DNA of 63,065 bases from Sulfurimonas sp. (GCF_026991475.1 NZ_JALXBK010000063.1:1-63065); one strand, 5' to 3'; positions 1 to 8,642 are shown, counted from the stretch's first letter. Notes: generated by a model from the letters alone, not told the origin. A program made the numbers and translations.

Positions 1-2
1 TC

Positions 3-98
3 AATCGCTATGGTGATGGAGGGACAGTCTCTGCTATTTTTAAAGAATTACATTTTTATGATTATGAACCACCAAATGTCGTATCGGTGCACCACTAA
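3..98 (+). CDS. C-terminal end of an unidentified protein (partial)
   Basis: An open frame runs in from the left edge and ends at a TAA whose last base directly precedes the acpS ATG, so it is probably the upstream gene of the same transcript. The last 31 residues include GGTVSAIFKEL followed by YEPPNV. This recalls the GGTVAAPVFxxI...PP tail of class B penicillin-binding proteins (FtsI/PBP2), but the match is short. It does not resemble the FliL tail, although fliL neighbours acpS in some relatives. The identity is therefore open, and only the reading frame and its stop are directly visible. Confidence 0.45.
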   Translation, partial: NRYGDGGTVSAIFKELHFYDYEPPNVVSVHH

Positions 99-479
99 AT
101 GATAGGTATAGACATCATAAAAACAGCGCGTATGGAGCGTTTGATGGAGCGTTTTGGAGAAAAGGGTTTGAAAAAATTTCTGTGTGATGAAGAAGTAGCA
201 CTTGTGAAGTCTTCTAAAACAGCAGCAGGTTTTTGGGCAACAAAAGAGGCATTTTCAAAAGCAATAGGAACAGGAATAGGAGCAGAGTGCTCTTTTAAAG
301 ATATAAAAATCTACAAAACAGACAAAGGAGCGCCAAAATTGGCTCTCTCAAACTCCCTTGTAGAGAGGTTTGACATTCTAAACGCAGCGCTCTCCATAAC
401 TCACGATGGAGAGTATGCCATTAGCGTTGTAACTGTTGAGTGTAACTCACCCACCACCGACAAAGTCAAGCAGTTCTAA
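99..479 (+). CDS. acpS: Holo-[acyl-carrier-protein] synthase
   Basis: AcpS transfers 4'-phosphopantetheine from CoA to a serine of acyl carrier protein, making it competent for fatty-acid synthesis in the cytoplasm. The N-terminus MIGIDI carries the family Mg ligand Asp5. The signature WATKEAFSKAIGTG (residues 46-59) carries the second ligand, Glu50. The tail SITHDGEYA (99-107) fits the family strand before the C-terminus. Its 126 residues are the usual length. The ATG follows the upstream stop with no gap, suggesting translational coupling. Its 3' end overlaps the convergent thiS gene by 33 bases. Identification is firm. Confidence 0.95.
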   Translation: MIGIDIIKTARMERLMERFGEKGLKKFLCDEEVALVKSSKTAAGFWATKEAFSKAIGTGIGAECSFKDIKIYKTDKGAPKLALSNSLVERFDILNAALSITHDGEYAISVVTVECNSPTTDKVKQF

Positions 480-647
480 CTTATCGCCATCTTTTAAAAC
501 GTAGTTCTCCCATGTATCTTGTTTGACTATTTCCATATTTACAGCCGCAGCCATTACTTTACCAACCAGCTCAAGCTTTTCTAACACTTGAAATAGCCTT
601 ATATTTTCATCAAACTCTTTTTCATGTCCATTTACAATTAGTTTCAT
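447..647 (-). CDS. thiS: Sulfur carrier protein ThiS
   Basis: A 66-residue beta-grasp sulfur carrier that ends in GGG, the glycine tail that is adenylated and thiocarboxylated in thiazole biosynthesis for thiamine. It begins MKLIVNGHEKEF and ends LLDFVGGG, both typical of ThiS. MoaD is the main alternative, but MoaD is usually longer, about 80 residues. An AGAGGTAGG-like ribosome site precedes the ATG. No thiG, thiF or thiH is visible next to it, so it is separated from its partners. Its last codons overlap the end of acpS on the other strand. Confidence 0.85.
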   Translation of the reverse strand: MKLIVNGHEKEFDENIRLFQVLEKLELVGKVMAAAVNMEIVKQDTWENYVLKDGDKLELLDFVGGG

Positions 648-661
648 TCCTACCTCTTTTA

Positions 662-1129
662 TTAAAGTTCTGAAATATATTTAGCGACTGCGTTTATCTG
701 TACATCATTTAAGTTTGACACCTGTGCTTTCATCACAGCTTTCATAGAACCACCATATGTTCCAGCTTTATAACCATGAAGTGCATCGACAATTTTCGCC
801 TCTTTCCAACCCTTAATGACATGTGATTTTCCAAGTGCCTTTTTCTCTGCATTTTTTCCATGGCAGCTTGAACATTTTACAAATATTTTTGCACCATTTA
901 TCGCTGTTTTATCTATCACTACAACTTCTTTTGCTGGTTTTGTTACTACGGCAGCTTTTTTAGTCTCTTTCACTTCAACTTTTGGCGTCTCTTGCGTCAC
1001 ATTTTTTTCAGCTGTAACAGTTTGTGTTTGGGGTACTTTTACCTGACTCGTATGCTCTTGTTCCTTTTTATCTTGTGAACATCCCGCTACAAATAGTGCA
1101 GCAATTACTAAAAATAGTATTTTCATCAC
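662..1129 (-). CDS. Cytochrome c family lipoprotein
   Basis: A small electron-carrier-like protein. It begins with a lipoprotein signal peptide ending VAGC (Cys17), so it should be anchored in a membrane and face the periplasm. Residues 20-75 are a Lys/Thr/Val-rich flexible linker. One c-type haem motif, CSSCH (86-90), follows, with Met129 or Met133 as likely axial ligand in YGGSMKAVMK. The C-terminal helix matches class I cytochrome c. The ribosome site AGGAG lies 5 bases before the first of two adjacent ATGs. It is divergent from dapC. Its partner enzyme is unknown. Confidence 0.85.
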   Translation of the reverse strand: MMKILFLVIAALFVAGCSQDKKEQEHTSQVKVPQTQTVTAEKNVTQETPKVEVKETKKAAVVTKPAKEVVVIDKTAINGAKIFVKCSSCHGKNAEKKALGKSHVIKGWKEAKIVDALHGYKAGTYGGSMKAVMKAQVSNLNDVQINAVAKYISEL

Positions 1130-1172
1130 TTCTCCTTTAGTTTCATGTTACTTATTGTACAACAATTTTTGC

Positions 1173-1178
1173 TATAAT
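1173..1178 (+). promoter_or_regulatory. -10 box for dapC operon
   Basis: TATAAT preceded by TTTTTGC, about 42 bases before the dapC ATG. The T-rich upstream stretch and absent -35 match the housekeeping promoters of Helicobacter and Campylobacter. Confidence 0.7.
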
Positions 1179-1219
1179 TACAATTAAATATATTAAATTT
1201 TTTAAGGCGAAACTCATCT

Positions 1220-2365
1220 ATGCATTTTGAACCATATCCATTTGAAAAACTTACAACACTTTTAGAAAATATCACTCCAAATGAAAAATATACACCATCT
1301 GTTTTAACCATCGGCGAACCACAGTTTGAAACACCTGCGTTTATACAAAAGGCACTTGCAGACAATACCGCACTTTTAAAAAAATACCCAAAAACAACGG
1401 GTGAAGCAATACTACGCAAAGCACAACGCGGCTTTGTAGAAAAAAGATTTGAAGTCACACTTACAGACGAGCAGATTATTCCTACTTTTGGAACACGAGA
1501 GGTACTTTTCAACCTTCCTCAGTTTTTACTCTTTGATACAAAAAATCCCGTAATGGCATATACAAATCCATTTTACCAAATCTACGAAGGTGCAGCCATT
1601 GCAACGCGTTCAAAGGTTATACACCTCAACCTAAACGCAGCAAATAACTTTAAACCAGAAATAGATGAAGAGCTGCTAAAAGAGTGTAATCTTGTAATTC
1701 TAAACTCTCCAAATAACCCAACAACAGGCATTTTAACGCTTGAAGAGCTTTCAAGCTGGGTTAAAATGGCACTCAAACATGATTTTGCTCTTTTAAATGA
1801 TGAGTGCTATAGTGAAATATACACCGATAAACCTATTCCATCTCTACTTGAAGCATCAAAATCCATTGGTAATGATGATTTTAAAAACATTTTAGTCATT
1901 AATTCCATCTCAAAACGCTCTTCAGCACCAGGACTGCGTTCAGGATTTATTGCAGGAGATGCAACAATTTTAAAAGAGTACATGAAGTACAGAACCTATG
2001 TCGGTTGTGCCTCACCACTTCCACTCCAATACGCTGCGGCAGAAGCTTGGAGTGATGAAGTACATGTTGCAAATGCGCGAGAAGTTTACAAAGAGAACTT
2101 CCAAATAGCAAAAGAGATACTTGGCACTGACATACCAGAGGCGACATTTTACCTCTGGATAGATGTCGGTGATGCACTGGAATTTACAAAACGACTATAC
2201 AAAGACTACAATGTAAAGGTACTCCCAGGAGAGTTCTTGGCAAGAGAAGATACAAAGGGTGAAAATCCGGGTAAAGGATTTATCCGCATTGCACTCGTGG
2301 AAAGCCCACAAAAAACAGAAGATGCACTATTAAGAATCAAGGAATGTATAAATGAGCAAAACTAA
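1220..2365 (+). CDS. dapC: Succinyldiaminopimelate transaminase (DapC-like)
   Basis: A fold-type I PLP aminotransferase of 381 residues. The substrate assignment is inferred from family resemblance and from its place before murC, the same neighbour as H. pylori HP0624. Visible class I/II motifs are NSPNNPTTG (162-170), DECYSE (194-199), the PLP lysine Lys232 in SISKRSSAPGLRSGF, and Arg240. It would supply meso-diaminopimelate for lysine and peptidoglycan, together with dapE at 52.4 kb in this window. The ATG follows a strong -10 box, and its 3' end overlaps the next gene by 14 bases. An aspartate aminotransferase-like activity cannot be excluded. Confidence 0.8.
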   Translation: MHFEPYPFEKLTTLLENITPNEKYTPSVLTIGEPQFETPAFIQKALADNTALLKKYPKTTGEAILRKAQRGFVEKRFEVTLTDEQIIPTFGTREVLFNLPQFLLFDTKNPVMAYTNPFYQIYEGAAIATRSKVIHLNLNAANNFKPEIDEELLKECNLVILNSPNNPTTGILTLEELSSWVKMALKHDFALLNDECYSEIYTDKPIPSLLEASKSIGNDDFKNILVINSISKRSSAPGLRSGFIAGDATILKEYMKYRTYVGCASPLPLQYAAAEAWSDEVHVANAREVYKENFQIAKEILGTDIPEATFYLWIDVGDALEFTKRLYKDYNVKVLPGEFLAREDTKGENPGKGFIRIALVESPQKTEDALLRIKECINEQN

Positions 2366-2855
2366 AACACTCAAAGAGAAAGTATTAAAAGCACAAGAGG
2401 CAAGTGACATCGCGTCACTCTACGTTCTTGAACAAGAGGCACATGAAACTTTTGATGAAGATACACTCCACGGCTTTTATGCAAATATTCTTGATTTAGC
2501 ACTGGAAAAACTCACCGATACCCTTGAAGCACACCGCGTTATGGATATGAATGAAGTCCAAGACTTCGCAACACTTCGCGCACTCTATGAGTATGCCGTT
2601 GAGCACTACTCTGCAGATGAATTTAACGACGCAGCAGCACTTTTTGAAGTAATAAGTGGTCTAAGTAATGACAAAAAATTCTCAAAAGCTATGAAACTTC
2701 ATTGGATAGCCGCAGCAGAAAAAGTGCCATTTGATGATTTTTTAGAAAAAATTGCTGACCTTGATGCTACACAAAAAATGGGAACATTTTACATAAGTGA
2801 ATTTACAAAAAAAGCACAAGAATTGCTAAACAATTCCCAAGAGAAAGGGAAATAG
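2352..2855 (+). CDS. Conserved hypothetical protein between dapC and murC
   Basis: I do not recognise this 167-residue protein. It is acidic, almost wholly alpha-helical in character, and has no signal peptide or membrane segment. It contains two Leu/Ala-rich helical stretches (about residues 30-60 and 75-105), each with regularly spaced hydrophobic residues. It starts inside the end of dapC and stops one base before murC, so it is translated within a peptidoglycan-precursor operon. A supporting role in that pathway is inference from position only. Confidence 0.7.
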   Translation: MSKTKTLKEKVLKAQEASDIASLYVLEQEAHETFDEDTLHGFYANILDLALEKLTDTLEAHRVMDMNEVQDFATLRALYEYAVEHYSADEFNDAAALFEVISGLSNDKKFSKAMKLHWIAAAEKVPFDDFLEKIADLDATQKMGTFYISEFTKKAQELLNNSQEKGK

Positions 2856-2856
2856 C

Positions 2857-4170
2857 ATGAAAATACACTTTATCGGCATCGGCGGCATCGGCATCTCAGG
2901 ACTTGCACAATATATGCACTTTAAAGGGCATGAAGTGAGCGGTTCTGACATTAAAGATACCGTCATTACAAAAAAACTGCGTGATATGGGCATCGCTATT
3001 ACAGTGCCTCATGCTGCAGAAGCTATTACAAACCAAGATTTTGTTGTACACTCTGCCATTATCAGCCCAGACAATCCTGAAGTAGTCGCGGCAAAAGCAA
3101 AAGGCATTGAAGTGCTTGCACGCCGTGAAGCACTGCTGAAGATTTTAGATGACAAAAAGGTCTATGCAGTAGCAGGTGCGCATGGAAAGAGTACGACAAG
3201 TGCTATTTTGGCTTCTATTATGGATGGTTCTGCCATTATCGGTGCAGAATCAAAAGCATTTGGCTCAAACGTACGTTACGATGAGATAAGTGATGTGATG
3301 CTCTTTGAAGCAGATGAAAGCGATGGAAGCTTTGTAAATACAAACCCCTACTGTGCCATTGTTATAAACGCAGAACCAGAACATATGGAGTACTACGACT
3401 ACAATTATGAGCGTTTTTACGACACCTACAAAACTTTTATAAACCTCGCACCACTCAAAGTCCTAAACGCAGAAGATCCATTTCTCTCTACCCTTGTAGA
3501 TACAGTGGATGCAAAATGGCTCTACCCAAGCAAAGATATAAAAAACATAGAGTTCGTTCTTATAAATAATGAACCCCACACCCGTTTTACTTTTAAAGAT
3601 TTTGGCTCTTTTGATGTCTGGGGATTTGGCAAGCATATTGCCATTGATGCTGCACTTGCTATTTTAGCAGCGCATGAATCTATGGATATTGAAGATATTC
3701 GTCAAAATCTTCTCACATTCAAAGGCATTAAAAAACGCTTCGACATTGTAGGCTTTGAGAGTGACAGCGTCATCATTGATGACTATGGACACCACCCTAC
3801 AGAGATAAAAGCGACCTTTGAATCAGTCAAAGAGTACGCACATCTCAAAGGTTTTGAAAAAATTACCGCTATCTGGCAGCCACATAAATACTCACGTACC
3901 ATAGATAATCTCGATGAGTTCATCAAATGTTTTGATGGTGCGGCAGAGCTTATTATTCTTCCTGTGTGGTCAGCGGGTGAAGCTCCTCGCGAGATAAATT
4001 TCCAAGAGAGTTTTAAAGACTACAACCTCACAATGGCAGATAAAATCTCCCGTACGAACAACACCATCAAAGTTATCAAAGACAACAAAAACTTGGAGAC
4101 CCTTGATAAGGGGCTTATCATCGGTTTTGGTGCCGGTGATATTACTTACCAAATCAGAGGAATTGCATAG
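2857..4170 (+). CDS. murC: UDP-N-acetylmuramate--L-alanine ligase
   Basis: MurC adds L-alanine to UDP-MurNAc with ATP, the first peptide step of cytoplasmic peptidoglycan synthesis. The N-terminal nucleotide loop GIGGIGISG (7-15) and the ATP-binding GAHGKSTT (107-114) are intact. The Mur ligase region with EADESDGSF, the NAEPEHMEYY segment and the C-terminal GAGDI are also present. At 437 residues it is full length. It begins one base after the preceding gene, and its stop overlaps the GTG of the next gene by one base. Confident call. Confidence 0.96.
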   Translation: MKIHFIGIGGIGISGLAQYMHFKGHEVSGSDIKDTVITKKLRDMGIAITVPHAAEAITNQDFVVHSAIISPDNPEVVAAKAKGIEVLARREALLKILDDKKVYAVAGAHGKSTTSAILASIMDGSAIIGAESKAFGSNVRYDEISDVMLFEADESDGSFVNTNPYCAIVINAEPEHMEYYDYNYERFYDTYKTFINLAPLKVLNAEDPFLSTLVDTVDAKWLYPSKDIKNIEFVLINNEPHTRFTFKDFGSFDVWGFGKHIAIDAALAILAAHESMDIEDIRQNLLTFKGIKKRFDIVGFESDSVIIDDYGHHPTEIKATFESVKEYAHLKGFEKITAIWQPHKYSRTIDNLDEFIKCFDGAAELIILPVWSAGEAPREINFQESFKDYNLTMADKISRTNNTIKVIKDNKNLETLDKGLIIGFGAGDITYQIRGIA

Positions 4171-4499
4171 TGGCTTACATCGTATCTTTTGTACTTTTAA
4201 TTGGGCTCTTTTACATACTACACTACTTTACAGAGCTTACCAAGATGCACAAAATATCTATCACTACGGCACTTTTTGTCGCTATCTATAGTGCCATAGC
4301 CTACAACACCTACCAAAATAACCAGAGACAAAAACTTCTCAATATCGTTACCCAATACAAACAAGGCAAGACTATACAATGTAAAGATAGAGAAGTAAAC
4401 GCAGCGACCTACTCGCTAAGCATAGGAACCTATACATTTATAGGAAAAAAGAACACCCCACATTATGCAGAGATGATAAGTGCAACAGACTGTGAATAA
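4170..4499 (+). CDS. Small two-helix inner-membrane protein, unknown function
   Basis: A 109-residue protein with GTG start overlapping the murC stop. Residues 1-18 (ending FYILHYF) and 29-46 are hydrophobic and probably form two membrane helices. The remaining roughly 60 residues are polar, and include a Cys near the middle and one at the end. I do not recognise a family. The tight coupling to murC and mutS2 suggests a conserved cluster, but no function can be assigned. Confidence 0.7.
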   Translation: MAYIVSFVLLIGLFYILHYFTELTKMHKISITTALFVAIYSAIAYNTYQNNQRQKLLNIVTQYKQGKTIQCKDREVNAATYSLSIGTYTFIGKKNTPHYAEMISATDCE

Positions 4500-6708
4500 T
4501 AAAAATACAAAAATACAAACGCTCATAAATCAACTCGATTTATCCCAATATATTGAACAATTTAGTAGCTTTTTTTCTCGTGAACATCCGCTCTACATCG
4601 AAGGCGACCAAGAGCTACACTTCAGATACATCAAAGAGCTTGATAAACTTGAGTTTAAAGCACCTCCAAAAGTCATTGATTTTTACGAAATCCATGGGCA
4701 TCTTAAAAAGCACGGTGTACTCACATTTGAGCAGATATTTGAAATAGTCAAAATAGTACGCTATTTTCGCTACTTTGAAAAACGGGAACTTGAGGGACTT
4801 ATTGGGGAATGGATGGAAAAGTTTGTCATTCCTGAGAAGTTTTTGGAGGTGGAGAAGTACTTCACACATGATGGCAAGTTTGAGGAGAATCTCGATGAAA
4901 ATCTTTTTCACCTCTCAGAACGAGTAAAAGAGCACAAAAACAACATTTCAGGTGCACTTAAACGCCTTATGTCAAGTTCAAAACTCGCAGGTTACCTTGT
5001 AGATACACAGATACATCTTATAAACAATGAAGAGTGTCTACTTGTACGAGGCGGCTTTAACCATGTACTCAAAGGAGCAGTTCTAGGACGCTCTACTGGT
5101 GGATTTTTTTATGTTGCACCTGACAGTATCTTAAAATCAAAAGAGAAGATTCGCTTTATTGAACAAGAGAGAGAAGCCATTTTTTATGAGTATGCGAAAA
5201 CTTTTTCGACAAAGTTAGCAGAGTTGCAGCCCTTTATAAAATTCATTGACAAAGAGTTTACACGTTTTGATAACTATCAAGCGCGTGTACTCTTTGCAAA
5301 GAGTAAAAATCTGCAAATTTTAAAGAGCAAAAAAGATGCTAAAATCATCCTCAAAGACTTTGTACACCCTGCCCTGCATAAAGCAAAACCTATTAGTGTA
5401 GATTTTTCTAAAAATATTTTGATGATTACAGGAGTAAACGCAGGTGGTAAGACGATGCTGCTCAAATCTATTCTCGCCTCTGCGTTTATGGCAAAGTACA
5501 TCATCCCTATGAAGCTAAATGAAGTACATTCGCACATTGGAAGTTTTAAAGCTGTTCAAGCCATCATAGACGACCCGCAAAATGTCAAGAATGACATCTC
5601 TACCTTTGCTGGGCGTATGCAACAATTTTCCAATATCTTTGAGTACAAATCAGCACTTATAGGCGTTGATGAAATAGAACTCGGAACAGATTCCGATGAG
5701 GCAGCCGCACTCTTTAAGGTCATCCTCGATGAGCTAATAAAACGCGGACAAAAAATAGTCGTTACAACCCACCACAAACGTCTTGCAGCCCTTATGGCTG
5801 ATCGTGATGATGTGGAGCTAATGGCTGCCATTTATGATGAAGAGGCGCGAAAACCGACCTATGAGTTTATGCAGGGAATTATCGGAAAGAGTTACGCCTT
5901 TGAGACTGCAAGCCGTTATGGAATTTCACATAAACTTGTCCAAGAGGCGAAAAAGGTCTATGGAGATAATTCTGAAAAGCTCTCCATGCTCATTGAGCGT
6001 GGAAGCCAACTTGAGCGTGAACTCAAACAAAAGCATCAAAAAGTAGATGCAAAACTCGAAGAGTTACAAAAAAAAGAGCAGCAGATAAAAGCACAAAAAG
6101 AGGAACTTCACCTTGAGTTGCAAAAAGAGAAAGCTGAGCTCAAACGCGAATATGAGAGTGCTATAAGCCAAGCAAAAAAAGCAGCACGAGAGGGAGATAC
6201 TCAAGCCATCCACCGTGCCATGAACAAAGCAAAACAAAACCTTCCAAAAGAGCAAAAAAAGCAAGACAACAGAGCCATAGAGTTCAAAGTGGGCGATGAA
6301 GTAAAGTACCACACTCAAAGCGGTGTCATTGTGGCAATGAAGAGTAAAAATGAAGCTATTTTAGAAGTAAATGGAATGAAAATTCGTGTCAAGACGATGT
6401 ACCTCAAACCAACAAAAATAGTCAAAGCAAAACCACGAACAGATCTTACTCTCAATGTAGAGAAAAAAGCAGGACTTAAGTGTGACCTCCATGGTATGCG
6501 CGCAGTTGAAGCAACAGAGGTTCTTGACAAGTTCTTAAATGATGCGCTCATAAACGGCTGGGATGAAGTCATCGTCTATCATGGTATTGGAACAGGAAAA
6601 CTCTCTTATGCTGTCAAAGAGTTTCTAAAAACCCATCCACGAGTGAAAAAATTTGAAGATGCACCACAACACATGGGTAGATTTGGTGCAAAAATAGTGA
6701 CACTCTAA
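4480..6708 (+). CDS. mutS2: Endonuclease MutS2
   Basis: MutS2 is a DNA-binding ATPase with a C-terminal Smr nuclease domain. In Helicobacter it suppresses homologous recombination, and in other bacteria it helps rescue stalled ribosomes. It lacks the mismatch-recognition domain of MutS1. Visible elements are a clamp/lever region (1-300), Walker A GVNAGGKT (318-325), Walker B LIGVDEIELGTD, a long charged coiled coil (about 500-590), and an Smr domain from about 665 with CDLHGMRAVEA and YHGIGTGKL. It uses a GTG at 4480, 20 bases inside the previous gene, and a GTG at 4492 is an alternative. Its 742 residues are normal. Confidence 0.95.
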   Translation: MQQTVNNKNTKIQTLINQLDLSQYIEQFSSFFSREHPLYIEGDQELHFRYIKELDKLEFKAPPKVIDFYEIHGHLKKHGVLTFEQIFEIVKIVRYFRYFEKRELEGLIGEWMEKFVIPEKFLEVEKYFTHDGKFEENLDENLFHLSERVKEHKNNISGALKRLMSSSKLAGYLVDTQIHLINNEECLLVRGGFNHVLKGAVLGRSTGGFFYVAPDSILKSKEKIRFIEQEREAIFYEYAKTFSTKLAELQPFIKFIDKEFTRFDNYQARVLFAKSKNLQILKSKKDAKIILKDFVHPALHKAKPISVDFSKNILMITGVNAGGKTMLLKSILASAFMAKYIIPMKLNEVHSHIGSFKAVQAIIDDPQNVKNDISTFAGRMQQFSNIFEYKSALIGVDEIELGTDSDEAAALFKVILDELIKRGQKIVVTTHHKRLAALMADRDDVELMAAIYDEEARKPTYEFMQGIIGKSYAFETASRYGISHKLVQEAKKVYGDNSEKLSMLIERGSQLERELKQKHQKVDAKLEELQKKEQQIKAQKEELHLELQKEKAELKREYESAISQAKKAAREGDTQAIHRAMNKAKQNLPKEQKKQDNRAIEFKVGDEVKYHTQSGVIVAMKSKNEAILEVNGMKIRVKTMYLKPTKIVKAKPRTDLTLNVEKKAGLKCDLHGMRAVEATEVLDKFLNDALINGWDEVIVYHGIGTGKLSYAVKEFLKTHPRVKKFEDAPQHMGRFGAKIVTL

Positions 6709-7895
6709 TGAAATCTGTTGCAGTCATCGGAGGTGGAGCTTCAGGACTTTTTTGTGCTATTTTACTTGCACAAAAAGATATTAAAGTCACACTTTTTGAA
6801 CAAAATGCAAAAGTGGCCAAAAAGATTCTCGTCTCTGGAAATGGTCGCTGTAACATTACAAACAGAAATCTCTCAAAGGAGGACTACTTTAGCCAAAATC
6901 CTGACTTTGTTGCGTTTGCGCTCAAAGAGTTTGGCTTTACTGCGTTTGAGAAGTTTGTAAACTCCATAGGCTTACCGCTCGATGTCAAAGAGGACGGCAG
7001 AGCCTACCCACTCTCTAATGAAGCAAAGAGTGTTGCAAAACTTTTTGAAGAGTATGCCAAAAATCTCGGTGTCAATTTTCACTACAACGCACACATAAAC
7101 TCCATAAAAGATTTTATGAAAAAGTATGACGGGGTTGTCGTGGCAACTGGTTCACGCGCAGCTTCACATCTTGGTGGAAACAGTGATGGAGAGGAGTTTG
7201 CAAAGGAGTTTGGACATACCATCATCCCAGCTTACCCCTCTCTTGTGCAGCTTGAAATAGATGCAAAAGTAGTACACAAAATGGCAGGTGCAAAGGTCGA
7301 TGGAGAAGTTACGCTCTTTATAAACCATCAAAAAGAGCTTACAACAAAAGGGGACATTCTCTTTACCAACTATGGGCTCTCCGGTTTTGCCATCTTAGAT
7401 ATTTCACAAGCTGCCTCAAAAGCTCTTTTAGAGTTCAATCATGTCTCAGTCTCTTTGAACCTCTTACCAAGACTCACCCAACAGCAAATAGCAGCGCACA
7501 TAAACGCAGTCGCAAAACGAATGCCTGCATTTACTCTGCTTAATATTTTAGTAGGACTCCTACCCATAAAAATTGCTACAAATGTCTTAGAGTATTTAGA
7601 CCTTTCACCCCAAACGCAGTGCAGTGAAGTAAACACAAAAACAGCTAAAAAAATCGCCAACTGCATAGGTAACTGGCGTTTTGAAGTAGAAGAGACCCAC
7701 GGTTTTCGCCATGCAGAAGTAAGCGGTGGTGGCATAGACACGCAAGAAATAAACCCAAAGAGTATGGAATCACTCAAGCAAAAAAATCTTTACTTTGTTG
7801 GAGAAGTTCTTGATGTTGTCGGTCGCCGCGGTGGATATAACTTCGCTTTTGCGTGGGCGAGTGCTTTTGTTTGTGCTAAAAGCGTAACATCTTAA
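6708..7895 (+). CDS. HI0933/YhiN-family FAD-dependent oxidoreductase
   Basis: A 395-residue flavoprotein. The N-terminal Rossmann loop GGGASGLFCAILLA is followed by the family signature KKILVSGNGRCNITN. Near the C-terminus, GEVLDVVGRRGGYNFAFAWASA is the second FAD contact typical of HI0933 proteins. The cellular substrate of this family is not well established, and some members have been linked to tRNA or cofactor chemistry. The ATG overlaps the mutS2 stop by one base, and this is the last gene of the run that starts at dapC. Confidence 0.88.
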   Translation: MKSVAVIGGGASGLFCAILLAQKDIKVTLFEQNAKVAKKILVSGNGRCNITNRNLSKEDYFSQNPDFVAFALKEFGFTAFEKFVNSIGLPLDVKEDGRAYPLSNEAKSVAKLFEEYAKNLGVNFHYNAHINSIKDFMKKYDGVVVATGSRAASHLGGNSDGEEFAKEFGHTIIPAYPSLVQLEIDAKVVHKMAGAKVDGEVTLFINHQKELTTKGDILFTNYGLSGFAILDISQAASKALLEFNHVSVSLNLLPRLTQQQIAAHINAVAKRMPAFTLLNILVGLLPIKIATNVLEYLDLSPQTQCSEVNTKTAKKIANCIGNWRFEVEETHGFRHAEVSGGGIDTQEINPKSMESLKQKNLYFVGEVLDVVGRRGGYNFAFAWASAFVCAKSVTS

Positions 7896-8145
7896 AGTTT
7901 TTAGGCTTTATCTCTTTTCTTCGAGAAATATTACAACTTTTGTTCAAGTTTTAGGGGTTCATTATACTTGCGATTTGGAGTTTATTTAGGCTATTTTTTA
8001 GAAAGATTTTTATTTTTACAAAATATCCCAAAACAGGTGAGATATTTATAAAAATAGAGGTGTAAATTTAGCCTTAACTAGGGGTGAATTGGACTAAGTT
8101 CACAGTCTCTACGAATTGTTATACTCTTTTATACCAAAATTACTA
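7896..8145 (+). other. Non-coding stretch
   Basis: About 250 AT-rich bases between the flavoprotein gene and the convergent yciI-like gene. I see no reading frame of note, no RNA gene and only weak short hairpins. Confidence 0.5.
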
Positions 8146-8436
8146 CTACTCTTCTTTTAAATTGACAAAGTCACTACTTGTCATACTTGGTATAAATTCT
8201 TCTATTTTATACTCTGCTAAATTATTAATTTTAAAAGGGTCTTGATTTAAAACTTCTTCTAACTTTTCTATACTGTCTAATTTTGATAAAACAATTCCAC
8301 CAGTTCTTGGGATTTTTCGTCCTGATGCAATAAAATTACCTTTTTCATATTGATTTTTTAAATAATCTACATGTAAAGGTAATAGTTCATCTACTTTTTC
8401 TAAATCTACTATATATGTTAATGATACTATAAACAT
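8146..8436 (-). CDS. YciI/YCII-family protein
   Basis: A 96-residue protein with the ferredoxin-like YCII fold: MFIVSLTY at the start, HVDYLKNQYEKGNFIASG in the middle, and DPF followed by EYKIEEFIPS. The His of HVDYL and the Asp of DPF correspond to the conserved His-Asp pair of the family, thought to be catalytic. Biological roles are poorly known. It stands alone on the - strand in a roughly 1 kb gene-poor gap between two + strand operons, immediately downstream (on its own strand) of a structured repeat element. This suggests it was inserted. Confidence 0.85.
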   Translation of the reverse strand: MFIVSLTYIVDLEKVDELLPLHVDYLKNQYEKGNFIASGRKIPRTGGIVLSKLDSIEKLEEVLNQDPFKINNLAEYKIEEFIPSMTSSDFVNLKEE

Positions 8437-8456
8437 TTTAATCCTTTTGTGAGTAT

Positions 8457-8642
8457 AACGGCGAAGCTGAGCTTCATTAATGTGTATTTCGGAAAATTCG
8501 CTTGCGATTTTCTGGAAGAGACATTGATGTGAGACTCCTGCCTTTTGTTGTATGTAGCGTAGCGGAATACGACAAAAGGTTGGTGGCTCGTTTAGAGCTC
8601 AGCTTCGCCGTTGTAAGTTTCCGCTCCGCGGGAACTTACAAC
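8457..8642. repeat. Structured inverted-repeat element beside yciI
   Basis: Two perfect 17-base arms, AACGGCGAAGCTGAGCT (8457-8473) and its reverse complement (8596-8612), enclose about 120 bases. Inside is a 13-bp stem (8541-8553 with 8567-8579, one G-T pair). A third hairpin, a 15-bp stem with a 3-base loop (8610-8624 with 8628-8642, one G-T pair), overlaps the right arm. The element is more GC-rich than its surroundings. It recalls an integron attC site or a small non-autonomous (MITE/REP-like) element, but matches neither consensus exactly. Upstream of yciI, it may instead be transcribed as leader RNA. Confidence 0.7.

Noticed and set aside
3-98. The left partial gene as fliL
   Set aside because: fliL neighbours acpS in relatives, but the tail with GGTVSAIFKEL and PPNV does not look like FliL.
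8457-8612. Firm call of an integron attC site
   Set aside because: The core boxes deviate from RYYYAAC/GTTRRRY, the arms lack extra-helical bases, no integrase is seen, and the gene lies on the wrong side for a normal cassette.
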